Notes: generated by a model not told the origin, from the letters alone. A DNA stretch of 64,000 nucleotides from Torreya grandis (GCA_037957365.1 JARHVA010001738.1:2368501-2432500), one strand, 5' to 3'. Shown: positions 25,101-39,525, numbered from the stretch's first letter. Made by a program: numbers and translations.

Positions 25101-25502
25101 CAAGTATGAAAAGGTCAGACCAGCTTTTAGTGCCTCTTAGAAGATGAGAGGTCATGTCTCCAAATAACTTAAGATGGATTATAAGGAGAAATACCTAAAT
25201 TTTGAAAATCTTAATAGAGGTAATAAACTCTGGGAAAGAAAAGAAATGGATTGGCATGAGATATATACCCCATTTGTTGATCATACCTATTCTAAGATGG
25301 TAGATTCGGGCTCCAAAATCAGACGTGAAAATTAATATATGGAAATAAATGATTCAAAAACATCAAGGGTTTACAAGTAATCTAGACAAGCATATAACAG
25401 ATGAATTTGATGACTATGATTTGAGTTAAAGTGTGAAAAGCAAATGCCAAAGCTATGAATGCAAATGAATGTTTGTAATGGGACTTGTAAAAGGTAAATC
25501 CT

Positions 25503-25510
25503 AGGGGAGA
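25503..25510 (+). other. Polypurine tract (AGGGGAGA)
   Basis: The eight purines end exactly at the base before the 3' LTR, the expected plus-strand priming site of the gypsy element. Confidence 0.85.
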
Positions 25511-26945
25511 TGATGAGATCACAATATGGCTCATTATTGACATGTTATTTCCCTAAATTCATTTATTTAAGGATATTATCTTATCATAGATTTTTAGATA
25601 GCTATTACATGAAAAGTAGATACTTGTCTTGTTTATATTGAACCAAAGACTAAACCTTTAATTTGTAATTAATGTCTAATATATAGCATGTTTTAGTGAT
25701 TTTTGTTTATGAAGAATGATTAGGAAGAAGACACAAGTGATGTATAGTGAAAGTTAAATTTTGATCTCCATCCATCAGAACTATGAACTCACATAAAAGG
25801 CTTGTTTCTATGGACTCCATAATCTTGTTTTTACAGACTCTTTGGGCTTATTTCTATGGACTCCATAGTCTTGTTTCTATGGACTCCGAAGGCTTGTTTC
25901 TATGGACTCTGTAGGCTTATTTCTATGGACTCTATAGGACCATTTTTACCAACTCTACAGGGTTAATTCTTTGGATTGTGTAAATACAAAACTAAAAATG
26001 GGGAAGCTAGCAACCAGATAAGATGAGAGAGAATCATTCCAACTAGATTCAAATGAGGAAAATACTTGATTTTTATTTTGTAGGATTTTTTTTTTAGATA
26101 AAGTTGTATATATTTGGATCTTATGACTATTATAGGATAGTATATCTATTTTATTGAAATAATTGGATCTCTTAGAAATCCAATCTCCTATTTTTGGATG
26201 AGTGGATAGAGCAAGGAATCCTATCTATTTGCATCTTATTTTGAGTTAATTATATTAGTATAAAATGTAAGACTTTTGTTACTAAAAAAATTAGAATAGA
26301 TAAAAAGATACGTACAAACATATTATAGGTATTAGATAGATTGTAATCATTTCAATTTTATGAATTATAACTTTAGTTTTCATCATTGATTAATCTTTGT
26401 TCCTGAGTTTGAGAGGAGCAAGGGCCCACTCTCCTAGAAATAAGAATTATTTATGGTATTTATGTTATGTTATATTAACTCTTAGTTATAACTAATCAAG
26501 ATATTACTAATATTTGCATTCATTCATAAAACATCAAAACAAATTCACAATTTAGAAGGCATTTCCTTATTTCAAAGTCATTTCCTTTCTAAGAAAATTG
26601 TGTTTTCTTTTACAAAAAACATGTGAAGCAAATTTCCTTTTTAATTTAAATATCTCCATTTCCATGCAAGTTTAAATAGGAGTGTGATTTTACTTTCAAG
26701 AAAAAGAGTGGATTCATTTTATTAAATAGTTACATCTTTTATTTTTCAGCAAAAGAGTGAATCAAATAGTTTAAGAAGCATTTATTTCATTAGTAAAAGT
26801 TATAATAGGACCATAAAACACCCCCAAAAGAATACTTCTAGATATATCATCCTACACCTTACTACAGACAGCTTTGGACACTAGCCCTGGTTGATAAGCT
26901 ATCAATTGAACATTGATTAAATGAGGAGTTGAATGACACTCATCA
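25511..26945 (+). repeat. 3' LTR of 12.9-kb gypsy element
   Basis: 1,435 bp, starting TGATGAGATCAC and ending ACACTCATCA, aligning over its full length with 14,087-15,527. It keeps the eight-unit 23-bp array at 25,799. A hand count over about 160 bp matching 14,697-14,860 gave about a dozen differences. Confidence 0.95.
25799..25982 (+). repeat. Eight tandem 23-bp repeats in 3' LTR
   Basis: Units start at 25,799, 25,822, 25,845, 25,868, 25,891, 25,914, 25,937 and 25,960. They are closer to the consensus GGCTTGTTTCTATGGACTCC than those of the 5' LTR. Register and copy number match the other LTR, so the array predates insertion. Confidence 0.92.
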
Positions 26946-26950
26946 CATGT
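26946..26950 (+). repeat. Target-site duplication, right copy (CATGT)
   Basis: This pairs with TATGT at 14,082-14,086. The inverted-repeat arm resumes at this point. Confidence 0.8.
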
Positions 26951-27107
26951 CCACACTACATTACATCCATATATATCTCATGATATATCTCAAGGTAGAC
27001 ACATGGCTTCACCTAAGCCATCTAATCTAATTTGATGGTGTACAACTATCTAAGTCTCCTTTAAAGAGAAAAAATTGGTAGAGGAAATAATAAAGGCTTC
27101 TAGGAAT

Positions 27108-27365
27108 GATGCATGTCCACCTCCAACATGTGTGATGATTCCATGTGTCATTTCCATAAAGATACATCTAAATATCCATTGTACTACTTTCGATAAGGAT
27201 GCATGTCCACCTTGGACCCATGTGATGATACCACATGTCATTCCTATGAAGCTGCATCTAAAGATCTATTGGATCACCTTTGATAGTGATGCATGACCAC
27301 CTTGGAGCTATGTGATGATGGCATGTGTCATTCTCATAAAGCTACATTTTAAGATCTTATCTAAG
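27108..27365 (+). repeat. Three 90-bp tandem repeats (left arm)
   Basis: Units begin GATGCATG at 27,108, 27,198 and 27,288, exactly 90 bp apart; the third is incomplete. Each contains CATGTGTCATT- and AAGCTACATCTAAAGATC-like blocks. The same 90-bp period is found in the right arm at 60,781, 60,871 and 60,961. Confidence 0.88.
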
Positions 27366-28129
27366 AGAGACACATGGCTCCATGCAAGCCACATGATTAG
27401 TTCCAAGTTACTAATAATTTTTTGGGAGCCCTTTGAAAAGATACATGGCAAAGAAAAGCCCTGATTACCTATAAGAGTGACATGTGGCACTCCCATAACC
27501 AATAAATACTAAAATGCCATTTGAGAGCTAACCATGAATTGAAAGATGCCACATGGTAGGTTATAGATAAATGATCACATGAAGTAGCATTTTGAGATCC
27601 CAAAAGCAACCAAAATGTGCCATGTGTCCACATTTAAGCCAACTAAGCATCCTAGTCACATCCAAGCCCCATGGATGCCTAGTTAGATGTGGTGTGGCAT
27701 GCCATGTGTCAACAGGTGGAATTTTTTAGATTCAAATATAAAATTTACGGTAAATCAAAGGAAAATCAACACAAAATTTGAATTTTAATTAAAATAAATG
27801 CTAAAAACAATAGTTTCAAGTGTTTCAAATATAAAGGAGATGAGACAGACATTAATATGACATAAACTAGAATCACCATCAATATTGCATTAATCAAAGC
27901 AATATTTTGAAAGGTTACTCAACTCAAATATTGCTATATACATTTTCACTTTAAGCTTTACGCTTTTTGTCTCCTTATTATCTGCATTCTCTGAGTGTGA
28001 TGAAGCTTGAGCCATTCATAAAGTGCACCCAATCCACCATTTTTGGAGCTCAAAACTTATAAAAAGATATAGGATAATGGTGGTTACTATCTATAATACT
28101 ATATAAATGACACATGCATGACCCTCCCC

Positions 28130-30720
28130 TCCTAGTAAGATAATTATATTTGTGAATGATGATTTCCTTTTACAACATGGTAATTTATTAATTTTCAAGG
28201 AGACATAATTCATCCCCAAAGCTATAAACTCAAGGGACATGCATTATAACAACATCTATTACAATGTTAAAGGAGATATGGATCTTGATGAGGCCAAAAT
28301 AATGCCTCACATAATCCAGTTGGCTTCATATATATTTGCAATCCAAGTTCTCATCCTCCACAAGGCTACAACAAAGCCATAGGCCATACCATGCACTAAC
28401 CTCATATATGGAATCTTTAGGAGGATGATATGTGAGTATAGATTGCTAAAATCCATTAATAAAGGGCTCAAAATTACTTTCATCATATGGTCCATCTTTG
28501 ATAAATATTATGAATGATGAAGTAGTCATTAAAAATACTAAAAGAAAGAACATAGAACCTAAAATGAGGCTAGGTATGGATAAAAAGGAAGAAATAATAA
28601 GACCTCAACCTTCACAAACTCATGGGATCATGTTTAATGAAAACTATGAGGAGAGACAAGAAAAAGAGGAAGAAGAGGACAACATTCCTCTCATTAGGAA
28701 CATACCCTGCAAACCTTTGCTACAGGCCATTTCAAGTGAATAAGGCATGTCTCTAAGCTCTAAGCAAGGATAATATAGTAGAAAACATCACATCTCTAAA
28801 TGGAATAATTTTTTATTTGAATTTTCAATGGGAGATACCATAGAGAGCCTTAGTTAACTTGGTCCTGAAATCATTGACATTGAAGAATTATAGCAAGGAA
28901 TTGAGATATCAATAGAGGAGTTGTAGGAATTATCTAGTAGGAATATAGAAAATGTATCTAAAGAAATAATTACCCTAGGAATATCATGAGAGGGTTATTT
29001 CCTTCTCCGTCATCCACCCAAACTCACACTATAAGTACTACACCACTACCTTCTTTCTAAGTTGTTAGTATATTTAGTTCTGCTTCTACTTCCATGTTTA
29101 CCCCACCCACCTTTACTTATATATTGGTTCCATCATATTACACTATATATACCACCACCATTCATCCCTTAGATTTAATTACTATGATCCAAGCTAGTAC
29201 CTCATTTAGCTTCACCTTTCCCCATTTCATCACCCATGCCACTACACCCATGTCTTCCCTCTAGGAAACCATAACAAGTGCCTCACTTGATATTGGTTCC
29301 CCTACACCTATAAGACCTTTGAAGACTATTTAAAATTTATTTTCCTTCCACAAGCCACTTAATCTCACCATAGTTTCTAGGGTAAGTACACCTTCAAATT
29401 TTCCCTCATTCATTCTTGACATGGGCCCTGTCAAGTCTTTATTTGATCCACTTAGGAAATTAGACCCAACAAATTTGTTCATATCTAACATAGCTTTGGC
29501 CTCTTTATATACCCAATAAAATCCGTTATAGACACCTCCAACATCTACTACTTCCCAAAATTAGGTTAGAAACATCATTCTAGCAGCATAGTAGGAGAAG
29601 CCCTAGACATCCCACTCTGCATCCGTAATTGGCATGAGGTTCAATGCTGACATAAGAACCATGAAAAGGGTGATTATAATTCAAGTCAAGAAGCTAAAAT
29701 TAAGCTCAGATATGATCCATGAGAGTGAATATTCATTCTTCACATTAATTAGGAAGAACAAGGCTAGCCCTAGAGAGGTGTAGGAATATGCAGAGGACCC
29801 TCTGTCCATAGTTTAGGCTTAGGCATAATCTACAATTACCTTGATGAAGAGGATGCAATAGGTTTGAAAATGTTAAAAGAGCAAAAACTACCCACTATGG
29901 TGGAAGGCACTTTATTTTGAATAATAAATGTTTTTATTAATGTTTTCAACCTATATAAGGTCATGAAGAAGAGGTAAGAAGATGGGGTCCTATTATCTAA
30001 AGTGGTCAATAAAATTGATTAGATGCTTTCACTTTATAATGCCAACTTACCCAACTTGGCTAGAGTTTCAAGAAGCAATAAGTTCCCTAACCTCAAGGTG
30101 TTTCCACTTGAGGACATTATTCCTTCATAAAAATTCTCATGAACTAAAGAAGGATTTTTAAGAGATGGCTAGATTAGATCATGAATTCCACTACATCCTT
30201 TAAGAAAATTAAATTCAAAATAGCTTTATTATTGAAGGATGCCATGGTTACTAGGGTAACCAAACTTGATATCTCTTTCATGGATGATAAATATTTTAAA
30301 GCCCAAATGGCCAAATTCTTATAGGACATAGCTAATACAAGGATTGCTACAAAGGTGATGAGTATTGTAGCATTTTTAAATTAAAGGCTCAAAAAAGTAG
30401 TGCAATTGAAAAATCACTAAGGCCAATACTCATACAACATGACAAGCTCATCTAGGATATACATGACTTATTTCGGCCCATGATCCTTGACTTTGATTAG
30501 ATCAACCAAGACCACCTAGTATGTGTAGAGGTATGGACTAAGGAGTAAGTAGAGAAGAAACAAAGGCAACAACAAAAAGCATTGTATTAGCCACCTCTAT
30601 GGCCTTAGAGAATATTCTATTTCATGTTGCAAATTCAAATGTATAATATTCCTCTATATGTAATATATTATCCACTTGGCTATTTGGGAACATTTTGATG
30701 GGACAACTTAAAACTTTTAT
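28130..30720 (+). pseudogene. Decayed ORF of the inverted repeat, left copy
   Basis: The start region reads FVNDDFLLQHGNLL and HYNNIYYNVKGD (28,150-28,280). About 0.9 kb present in the right-arm copy is missing here near 28,505. Then come a Glu-rich stretch (28,560-28,740, EERQEKEEEED), a Pro/Ser/Thr-rich stretch (about 29,000-29,300), a Lys-rich part (about 29,640-29,780) and a C-terminal part ending near 30,700. Frames change several times. No pol domain, zinc knuckle or transposase motif is visible. The segment order is the same as at 1,561-4,773. The family is not recognised; a retroelement ORF is the most likely reading. Confidence 0.5.
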
Positions 30721-31546
30721 AAGAAGGTTGATACCTATAAATATGGGTTCCCCCTTTTTTGTAATCAGAAACAGTTGCAAAAATTAATACAAAAGAGCCA
30801 ATGAATTCACAAGTTTGTTTGAAGTACTTAATTGTTTATTTCTATAGTTACTATTCCTCATAATTTTAGATGACTGATAGTTTATTTTATAAAAACTAAT
30901 TTGGTAATTACATTCCATAAATGCATCTGTTAGTTTGAGTTTGACACTAGAATAACAAATTTGATAGTATATTTTCTCTATTTTAATTTTATTTGAAACT
31001 AAATGTGTTATGAAATTTACTATGGGTGGGTAATATTTATGAAATATATGCTTTTAGAGATATGCACCTCCTTTCTTCTAAAGCTTAAACTACATTTATT
31101 TAGATTTGAGCATTACGCTAGATTTGGTAGATGCTAGTTTTATGTGTTCTGCCTTAAAAGCTAAAAAAATCAGTGCCTTTGATAATCTTAATAATATCCT
31201 ATTTTCTACCCTACCTTACTTACTCTTGGATCCACCCATGACTCACTTTTTCTTAAAATATCCCTTGTTTGTTTATATTTTTGGCAATAATTGGTAAATA
31301 TTGAAATATTTCCACAAATATTAGCATGAAGTAGTGTCACTGCATAACATATATTATCCCTATAGTAGGGTCTAATTTCAGACTTCTAAAGTGGTGATCA
31401 TATCTTTACTATTTATGTTATTTCCAGTACTAATTTTGTTAACAACTCAATCCCTGATTCTTCCAAGGATTAAAATTGAGTTTCTTATTTTCCCCTTGTT
31501 TCCTAGTGACACAAGGGACATAATAAAGTGCAGATTTGAAATCTTT
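30721..31546 (+). other. Non-coding centre of palindrome, left side
   Basis: Sequence after the decayed ORF up to the symmetry point. No ORF is credible; the frames at 31,106-31,297 and 31,391-31,654 exist only because both arms preserve similar AT-rich sequence. The unpaired loop at the centre is only about 31,524-31,569, where symmetry becomes weak. Confidence 0.6.
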
Positions 31547-31828
31547 TCCCTTCCTCTTGAGGTATTTTATTGTTCTCTTTGTGTCACTAGGGAACAAGGG
31601 GAAAGTAAAAAACTTAACTTTGAGATCAATAAGACTCAGGGATTGAGTTTTTAACATAATTACTACTATAAATAACATAAATAACAAAGATATGATCACC
31701 ACTTTAGAAGTATACAATTAGACCCTACTATAAGGACAATAGATGTTATTTAATGACACTACTTCTTACTAATATTTATGTAATTTTTTCAATATTCGAC
31801 ACTTATTTCCCAAAATATAAACAAACAA

Positions 31829-31969
<141 letters not shown>

Positions 31970-32519
31970 CATGAAATGAGCTAAATTCAGTCATGGGTAG
32001 ATCTAAGAGTAAGTAAAGCAAGGTAGAAAAGAGAGTTTGCTTAAGATAATCAAAGGCACTGATTCTGTTAGATTCTAATGCCAAACATATAAAATTAACA
32101 TCTACCAACTCTAGAATAATGCTCAAAGATAAAAAAAATGTAGTTGAATATTTAGAGGAAAGGAGATGCATATCTCTAAAATCATATATTGCATAAATAT
32201 TACCCACTCATAGTAAATTGCATAAAACATTTAGTTGTAAATGAGAAGAAAATAGATTAGATATACTATTATATTTGTTAATCTAGTGTCAAACTCAAAC
32301 TAACAGATGCATATATGGAATGTAATTGACAAATTATTTTGTAGAAAATAAACTATCAATCATCTAAAATTATGAGGAACATCAACTACATAAATAAATA
32401 ATTACACACTTCAGACAAACTTGCAAATGCCTTGGTTATTTTATAATAATTCTTGAAACAACTATTTATGATTAAAAATGAGGGGGGAACCCATAATTAT
32501 AGGCTTCAAAATTCCTAAG

Positions 32520-34635
32520 ACATTTTCATGTGGGACCATAAAAAGGCACCCAAATAGACAAGTGGCTAAAATGTTCCATATAGAGGAATCTCTATATTCG
32601 AATTTACAACATGAAACAAAATATTCTCTAAGGCCCTAGAGGTAGCTACTTGAATGATGTTGATATTGCCTTTGTTTGTTATCCACTTCCTCCTTAGTCT
32701 ATACCTATGCACATGTTAGGTAATCTTGTTGAATATGATTAAAGTTCAAGATCATGGGCTGAAACAAGTTGAGTATCTCCTGGATGAGCTTGCCATGTTA
32801 TATGAGTATTAGCCTTAGTGATTATTTAATTGCATCTACTTTCTCAAGCCTCTGATTGGAAAATTCTACAACATTCATCAAATTTATATCAATCCTTTCA
32901 CTAGATATATCTTAATAGAATTTGGCCATAAACACCTTCATTTGTGATTTCAACTCTCGATTGTCCATGAAGGAGCCATCAGGTTTGGTTACCTTGGTAA
33001 CCATGGCATCCTTCAATATCAAAGATATTTTAAATTCAATTTTCTCCAAAGATGTAGTGGCATCATTGATCTGATCTATTCATCTATTCAAAATCCTTAT
33101 TTGGTTCATGAGAATGGTTTGTGTAGGAATAATTTATTCAAGTGGTAGCATCTTGAGGTTATGAAACTAATTAATTATTACAAATATATCCAAGTTGTCA
33201 AATTTGGCATCATAAAGTGTAAGCTTATGATCATGTTTTTTGACCACTTTAGATTGTAGGACACCATCTTTTTGACTCTTCTTCATGACCTTATATAGGT
33301 TGAAGGCATTAATAACAACATTTAATATTGAAATTAAAGTGCCTTATGGCACATTGGGTAGTGTTTTATCTTTTAAAATTTTAAATTCCTATTGCATCCC
33401 TTTCATCAAGGCAATTACATATTATACCTAAGCATGAACTATGGACACAAGGCCCTGTACATTTTCTTACACCTCTATAGGGATAACCATCCTCTTCCTG
33501 GTCAAGTTAAAGAGTGAGTCTTCACTCTCATGGATAAAAACTAAGATTGATTATGACTAATCAACTTTACTTCTAATCACCATTTTCATGGTTCTTATGT
33601 TAGCATCAAATCTCATTCCAATTTGGGAGACAGAGTGGGTTGTTTGGGGCTTTTCCTACCTTGCTACTAGAATGATGTATTTAAACCAATTTGGGGTAGT
33701 AGTATATGTTGTCTATGTTTTAAGTGGATAAAATGGAATTTATTTGGTAGATTAAGAGGCCAAGTTTTTGGAAAATATGAAAAAATTTGTTGGGTTTAAT
33801 TAGCCAAGTGGATCAAATAAATACTTGGCAGGGCCCATGTCAGGAATGAATGAAGGAAAATTTGAAGGTATACTTAGCTTAGCATATTTTATGAGATTAA
33901 GTGGCTTGTGGAAAGTTAATTAGTTTGAAATGGGATTCAAACATATTATATGTGTAGGGGAACCAATAATAAGTGAGTCACTTGTTATGGTTAACTAGGA
34001 GGAAGCCATGTACATAGTGGCATGTGCAATGAAATGGGGAAAGGTGAATCCAAAGGAGGCACTATCTTGGTTCATGTCAATTACCTTTTAGTAATGATTA
34101 GTAGTGGTATCTATAGTGGAATATGATGGAAATAATGGAGAAGTAAAGGTGGGTGGGGTAAACATGGAAGTGAAAGAAGTAAATGTACTATAAATTGAGA
34201 AAGAAGGCAATGGTGCAGTACATATAATGGGAGTTTGGGGGCCTAATGTAAGAGGCACTACCAATCTCATGGTATTATTTTGAGAATTATTTATTTTATA
34301 AACAATTTATATATTAATCCTATTTAATGCCCACAAATCCTCCATTGAGATCTCAATTTCTTGTTATAATTCTTCTAGGTCAATGATTTTAGGATCAAGC
34401 TAACTAAGGATCTCTATGGTATCTCCCATGGTAGATGTAGAGATAATTGTATAAAATTGGGATAGGTCATATTGGATACTATATTTTTGTTGCTTGGATA
34501 TCAGAGGCATGCCTTGTTTACTTGAAGTGACATGTAGTGGAGGTTGTACGGTCTATTCTTAATGAGAGGAACATTATCCTCTTCATCATCTTCTTTTTAT
34601 CTCTCCTCATAGTATGCATCAAACATGAATTCAAT
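32520..34635 (-). pseudogene. Decayed ORF of inverted repeat, right copy, C-terminal part
   Basis: The minus-strand partner of 28,620-30,720, with the Glu-rich, Pro/Ser/Thr-rich (near 34,100-34,270) and Lys-rich segments in the same order. It is separated from its N-terminal part (58,550-60,070) by the giant gypsy insertion. Many stops and frame changes are present. Confidence 0.5.
34631..34635. repeat. Target-site duplication, left copy (TCAAT)
   Basis: TCAAT before the left end of the giant element compares with ACAAT after its right end (58,545-58,549), four of five bases identical. The arm sequence on both sides joins at this point when compared with the unbroken left arm. Confidence 0.65.
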
Positions 34636-37600
34636 TTATGCTTTGATTTGAACCAATGAGGAGATGCCTATCTCTCCTCATCCAATAGGCATAATGAAAA
34701 CATACCTCTTGCTATGGGTGATAATGTTGAGAGATCAATCTCTAGAAGGGTTAGTTCCCTTGATACACTCTTTGAAACACTTCCTTACCTATGAACTTGT
34801 GGATGAAAAGATTTAAGAAAAAAACTATAAAAAAAAATAAGGTGATGCACCAATGTTTCATATCCTCCTATTTTACTAAATATTTACTACTTAAAGACCA
34901 AAAAAGTCTGTCTTACACAATACCCACAACTCAAAATACATTGTCACATCAATGTTTCATATGTTAGATTCAATAAGTTATTTGATACTTAGAAGATTAA
35001 TGAATGATTACATGAGGGAATACAGTAACAAAAATATTTTAAGGAACCTATAATATTATAAAATAATACTAACAAAGACTTGTATCAACATCTATTTTGC
35101 ACACTTGGTAGACAATCAAGGATAACATGCTAAAAAAGATCTACTTTATAAGACCAACAATACTTCACTAACACTTAATTGAACAACATGTAAGTATGGA
35201 AAAAAAATAATTTATTAGATATTTATTCAAGTACAAATTTTTCCAAGGTTTCACCATCAACCAATGGAGGCTACTGAAATAAAAGAAAAATAGTTCATAT
35301 TTATAGCTTTTAAGAGAGAGGCAAGGTCAAGGAAGCCCAAAGGTCACTTAAACATGTGTAAATTTTATAAAAGTGGTTAAAATTTTCATGATAAAGAGGA
35401 ATTAGTTAAACCATCCATAGTTAGGAGGTCCAATTTTCCACAGAAGCCATGAAAATTGTGAAAAGTGGTATAGAACTCTCAATCTTGACATAAAAAACTA
35501 CCTTCATAATTTATATCTGTTTGACCATCCCACCACTAATTAGGGATATTGATGATGAGTTGGATGAGATTGAATTTATTAAATCATGAAATTACATGCA
35601 TTATTTCTTATCTTACTCATATGGGAACTCTTGGAAAGAAGCAATAATTGATTATAGTCTTAAAAACTCCCTTTTCTACTGCCCTTCACATTTGTCTTCA
35701 AAAAATTCCTTTATTTTCCAATGAAAATATATGGGATGGAGTGAAAGAAAATTTTAAATATTATCCATGGCCTTATACTCCTCAAACTCACCTTAAAAGG
35801 ACATCTAATTAAGGTTTCCACATTTTTCATCCTTGTGTTTACTATGCCAATTTTGATTGGCTAAAAGTAAAGATCTAGTTAGGATACTTATATTTTTTTT
35901 ATTAGAATAAAATTACCATATGGAATTATAATAGGTCATCAAATTACATTTAGACTTTATTTCATCTCCTCAAACCTCATACAACCTAAAAAACATAGAG
36001 AATGGTGAAAAAAACCACTATTTTGCATATTGTCTTTATAGTTATATACATATCCTTTGTATGTGTGATACCCTAAGTGAGTCCTCTCCATGATAAAATA
36101 TTTTTCCTTTCCAAAATATTCCGTTATGGTGGCTCTCCAATATCATTTTCCTCATCAGGTCATAATTAGGGTTTTAGTAGGGTTTTAGGTAGTTTTAGGT
36201 TTGAAGCTTTATTCATAGAAATTGAGTATTGAACCTACCTAAAAATTGTAAAAAATATATTATAAGGGACCCTAATAAATCCACTCAATTCCTTTGGTTC
36301 CCATTCATATCCTTATAAAATATATGAGTACTTGGAAACACCCATCGAGCTTATTTTCCTCTCATTTTTCATGTTTGGACTATGTCAAAGATTGAAATTG
36401 CTCTCTTGTAGGTATATTTTGAATCCAAAATCTCAAAAATATATATTTACACCTTATTATAATTTTTAAATCAACCATATATCTTTCCAAGAGTTAGACA
36501 TGGAGGTAGACCTCAAAATGGTTCTAGGTCTCTTGAAGGCTTAGTGGGCTTGGCATTACCTCTACAAGTTTGTCTCATTTGGGCTGATATAACATGCTTA
36601 GGATGGAATATAAAAAAATTTAAAACTTAATTGATACTTAAAAATCCATAACATAACCTATCCAACACATCATCAATTTTCCTCTCTTTTACTAACTTAG
36701 CCTAGTGGAACCCTACCAAATTGGACTATATGCATATACAATTAGGCCAATCTGAGAGATTGGAGAATTTGAGAGTGTTATTAATCATATTTAAACCTTA
36801 AAAACACATCATCAAATGTTTATTTAAGATATTAATGAATCATCTTATGTCATTCACTCATTTTTTTCATTTTTTACTTGGTAGACCAAAGTTCTAATTT
36901 TCATGAGTGGTTGATCTCTAAGACAAAATAGAGAGATATATCCCTTATACCCAATGAAAAATTATAGTTTTTTGATTTTAATAATTTCATAATTAGTATT
37001 TTTACCAAAGGGAAAGGTTATACTCCCTCATTTAGGTACCTAACCAACTATAAATGCCTAAAAAGGGGCTAAAAAACCTTATTTTCTTGTATTTTTGTCT
37101 AAATCCCCTTGTGGGTAACCTTTCCAAACAAATTTCATGTTTTATGCTTCCTATGAATTTTATCCACATTTAATTACTGCTTATAGATATTTATGTACTA
37201 TCCAAAACACCTTATACATTAGCTTTCAAATACTTTCCTAGTGAACTAAAGGGTTTCCAAGCTTCCTTGTACGAATTGTTGTTAATTTTCCAGATGAGAA
37301 AGATGTTTGGGAATCTTGGGAGGGTCTTAGGCATCATATGAAATCAATTTTTTTATTATGAATCTTTTTTAAGTTACTCACTCCTTCCTTACACTCCTAG
37401 AGGGTTCATGATCCTTTTATCCCTCTATTTTCCTAAACTCTACCTTGACTGTAACAGTCCTGCCTATAGGTGTTAATGGATGACCTTCTCTATCTATGAA
37501 TACACGTGTAATGGAGTTTATAATGAATAAAATTCCATTTAGGATTCTACAAATTTGTGTGAGTTATCTCACCAAAACAAAACTCTAAATTGTATACTTC

Positions 37601-37843
37601 TTTACTAGGCACTAGGCCCAGTTGTAAGTTGATTGAGTTTGGCCTTTGGAGGACTACTTTTAGGTTGTTTTGTGTGCATTAAGCATTAGGAATGGAATTT
37701 TATGATCTATTTTAAGTCCCAAACATCCTTTTTACTCTTTTGATCAATTCAATTCTCCCACATACATTTCAATATTTAAACAGCCCTTCCTTTATCCAAA
37801 AATATGTTTACTACCGATAGGTGGTCTGAGACACTCTAGTGGG

Positions 37844-37848
37844 GTTTC
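37844..37848. repeat. Target-site duplication, left copy (GTTTC)
   Basis: Identical to 43,921-43,925. The equivalent place in the other giant LTR (about 56,030-56,042) has a single uninterrupted GGGGTTCTATTATAGG-like sequence, an empty-site paralogue. Confidence 0.97.
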
Positions 37849-39521
37849 TGATGCAAGAGCATCTGGTACGAATTTTCCAATTATTGTATTTTCCCTCTCA
37901 AAGGTTGAAATTAAGGAGAAAATGTAAAAAAAATATAAGTAAAAATAAAATAAAAAGTAAAAAGAAAATAGTTGGGGCTGTTGAGGGAATAATGGAGGAG
38001 TGGTTGAAATATTTTCAACCTTGGTAAATTGTTACAAATTGAAAACTGTATTTTGTTTTGTAAAAAGCCCAAGTTGGGTGCAGAGGTTAAAAAAAAGAGA
38101 TTTGTTTTTGGTTTATTAAAAGAAAAAAGGACAGTCATAAAGGACGTAGAAGAAAGAGAATGAGGATCTCCAGGAGGGAGAAGAAGAGTCACGAAGGCCA
38201 TTCGGCCTGTATTATCTTGGTTTGACCATGGTGACAAAAAGCCAAGTCTTGGGTTGCTGAATCTTGAGGTCCGAGCCATAGAGACGCCTGTGTATAAATT
38301 CATGAGACCTTGGCAGATGATCTATTGGAGCTTGAGCAATAGAGGGCTCGAGAAGTATATGTCAAAGCCTGAATGGATGATGGAATATTAGAAATACACA
38401 ATTCCATATAGAGACGACTCCCATTATCATATGGCTGGAAACCCATTAAGAAGCTCGGTTTGGGGTAACAAAGCCAAACTGTGGTAAGAGGAAGCCACGA
38501 TTGAACTATTGGAAGAAGTGACTCATTTTCTATCTTGTGATGGATTTATAGTCATTGAAGGAGCCGGTGCGAGGTTCTGGTTTGTGGATAACATGCAGAC
38601 TAGGCCAGACTGTTAGAAGATTTCAAAATCCATTGGGCAAAGAAGATCAAGTTAGATGGAGCCGAATAGAGGACACAGTCTCCCAAGATCATGACTAAGT
38701 GTTTGTTCGAAAAACCAAGTCCGAAGATGGAGAGGACGTGGAAAGAGTCACTAAGCACTGAGGCACGCTGATCACGATATGTTGTTCTCTGAATGGATTT
38801 TGGTCAAGGAAGGTGAAAATGTGTGTTTTGTTATTTTACAACCACAGTCTTAAAGAGGCCTAGAGTGGGCATCAAAGAGCTCCATTTTTCTCATTTCGAT
38901 ATATTGTGACAGCCATCGAATAAACCTATGTTCGGTTTGCTTATGGAGGAGGCGTGTTTTACATTATCCGTATCGTTGTTTTGTTGATTCATAGAACCAA
39001 GCCATGAAGGATGCATGGGATATTGGAAGAGGTTCAAATCCCAAAGCCACATCCATTTCATTTCCCAGCTATCAAAGGCTATTAACCATGCATGCAGAAA
39101 GATAACTATGAGGGCATGCTGAGGCTGAGCTAAGCCTATGCAGTTATATGGTTTCCAACTGCCATGATTGGTGAGAATTTTCTATAGAAGTGAAGCTGTG
39201 CAGTAGGAAGGAGACAGATATAGTAAATCCATAGTATCTAATGGGAGGCAAGCCGAGCTTATGGCATAATGGTATGTGCCCATTTGGTAGGCCGAGTCCT
39301 AGCTGAGACCTCACCGAGTCCAAGCCAAGTCTATAAGTTGTTTATACAACTATTCTGTAAATCTGCTGATCGAATTAGATAGCTTTGCATTTGTAATCTC
39401 CAGAGCAATTGTTAACAAAACATTGAAGGTTATAGATTGTACCATGTTTATAAAGAAGGAAAATAACATTCAATTTCAGAGGGGTCAATATCGTTGTTTG
39501 CAGTTTGATGATAGTGCATCA
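37849..39521 (+). repeat. 5' LTR of young element
   Basis: 1,673 bp with 7-bp perfect inverted termini, TGATGCA and TGCATCA. It contains clearly more CpG and GC than its surroundings (for example several CCGAG words near 39,250-39,320), as expected for a recent insertion that has not yet decayed. TATA-like candidates such as GTATAAATTC near 38,290 exist, but the transcription start cannot be fixed from sequence. Confidence 0.97.
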
Positions 39522-39525
39522 TTTT

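Larger units (their letters stand above)
26946..31546 (+). repeat. Giant inverted repeat, left arm, inner part
   Basis: This runs to the centre of the palindrome. Near the centre, paired positions add to 63,093 without indels over at least 31,383-31,710 (for example 31,383-31,392 against 31,701-31,710, and 31,503-31,512 against 31,581-31,590). Farther out the sum rises to 63,232 (after a microsatellite in the right arm) and 63,256 at 28,644/34,612. The arm carries a 90-bp tandem repeat and a decayed ORF. Identity is clearly below that of the LTR pairs. Confidence 0.93.

Noticed and set aside
27108..27365. CRISPR-like regular repeats
   Set aside because: Units are contiguous 90-bp tandem repeats without unique spacers, in plant nuclear DNA.
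37911..38303. Minus-strand frame in the young LTR, partly shared with 42,514-42,702
   Set aside because: It crosses low-complexity A/T runs, is shortened in the other LTR, and has no recognisable domain.
39027..39045. tRNA-like B box (GGTTCAAATCC) in the young LTR
   Set aside because: No A box at the right distance, no acceptor stem and no cloverleaf; it also occurs in the second LTR as plain repeat sequence.
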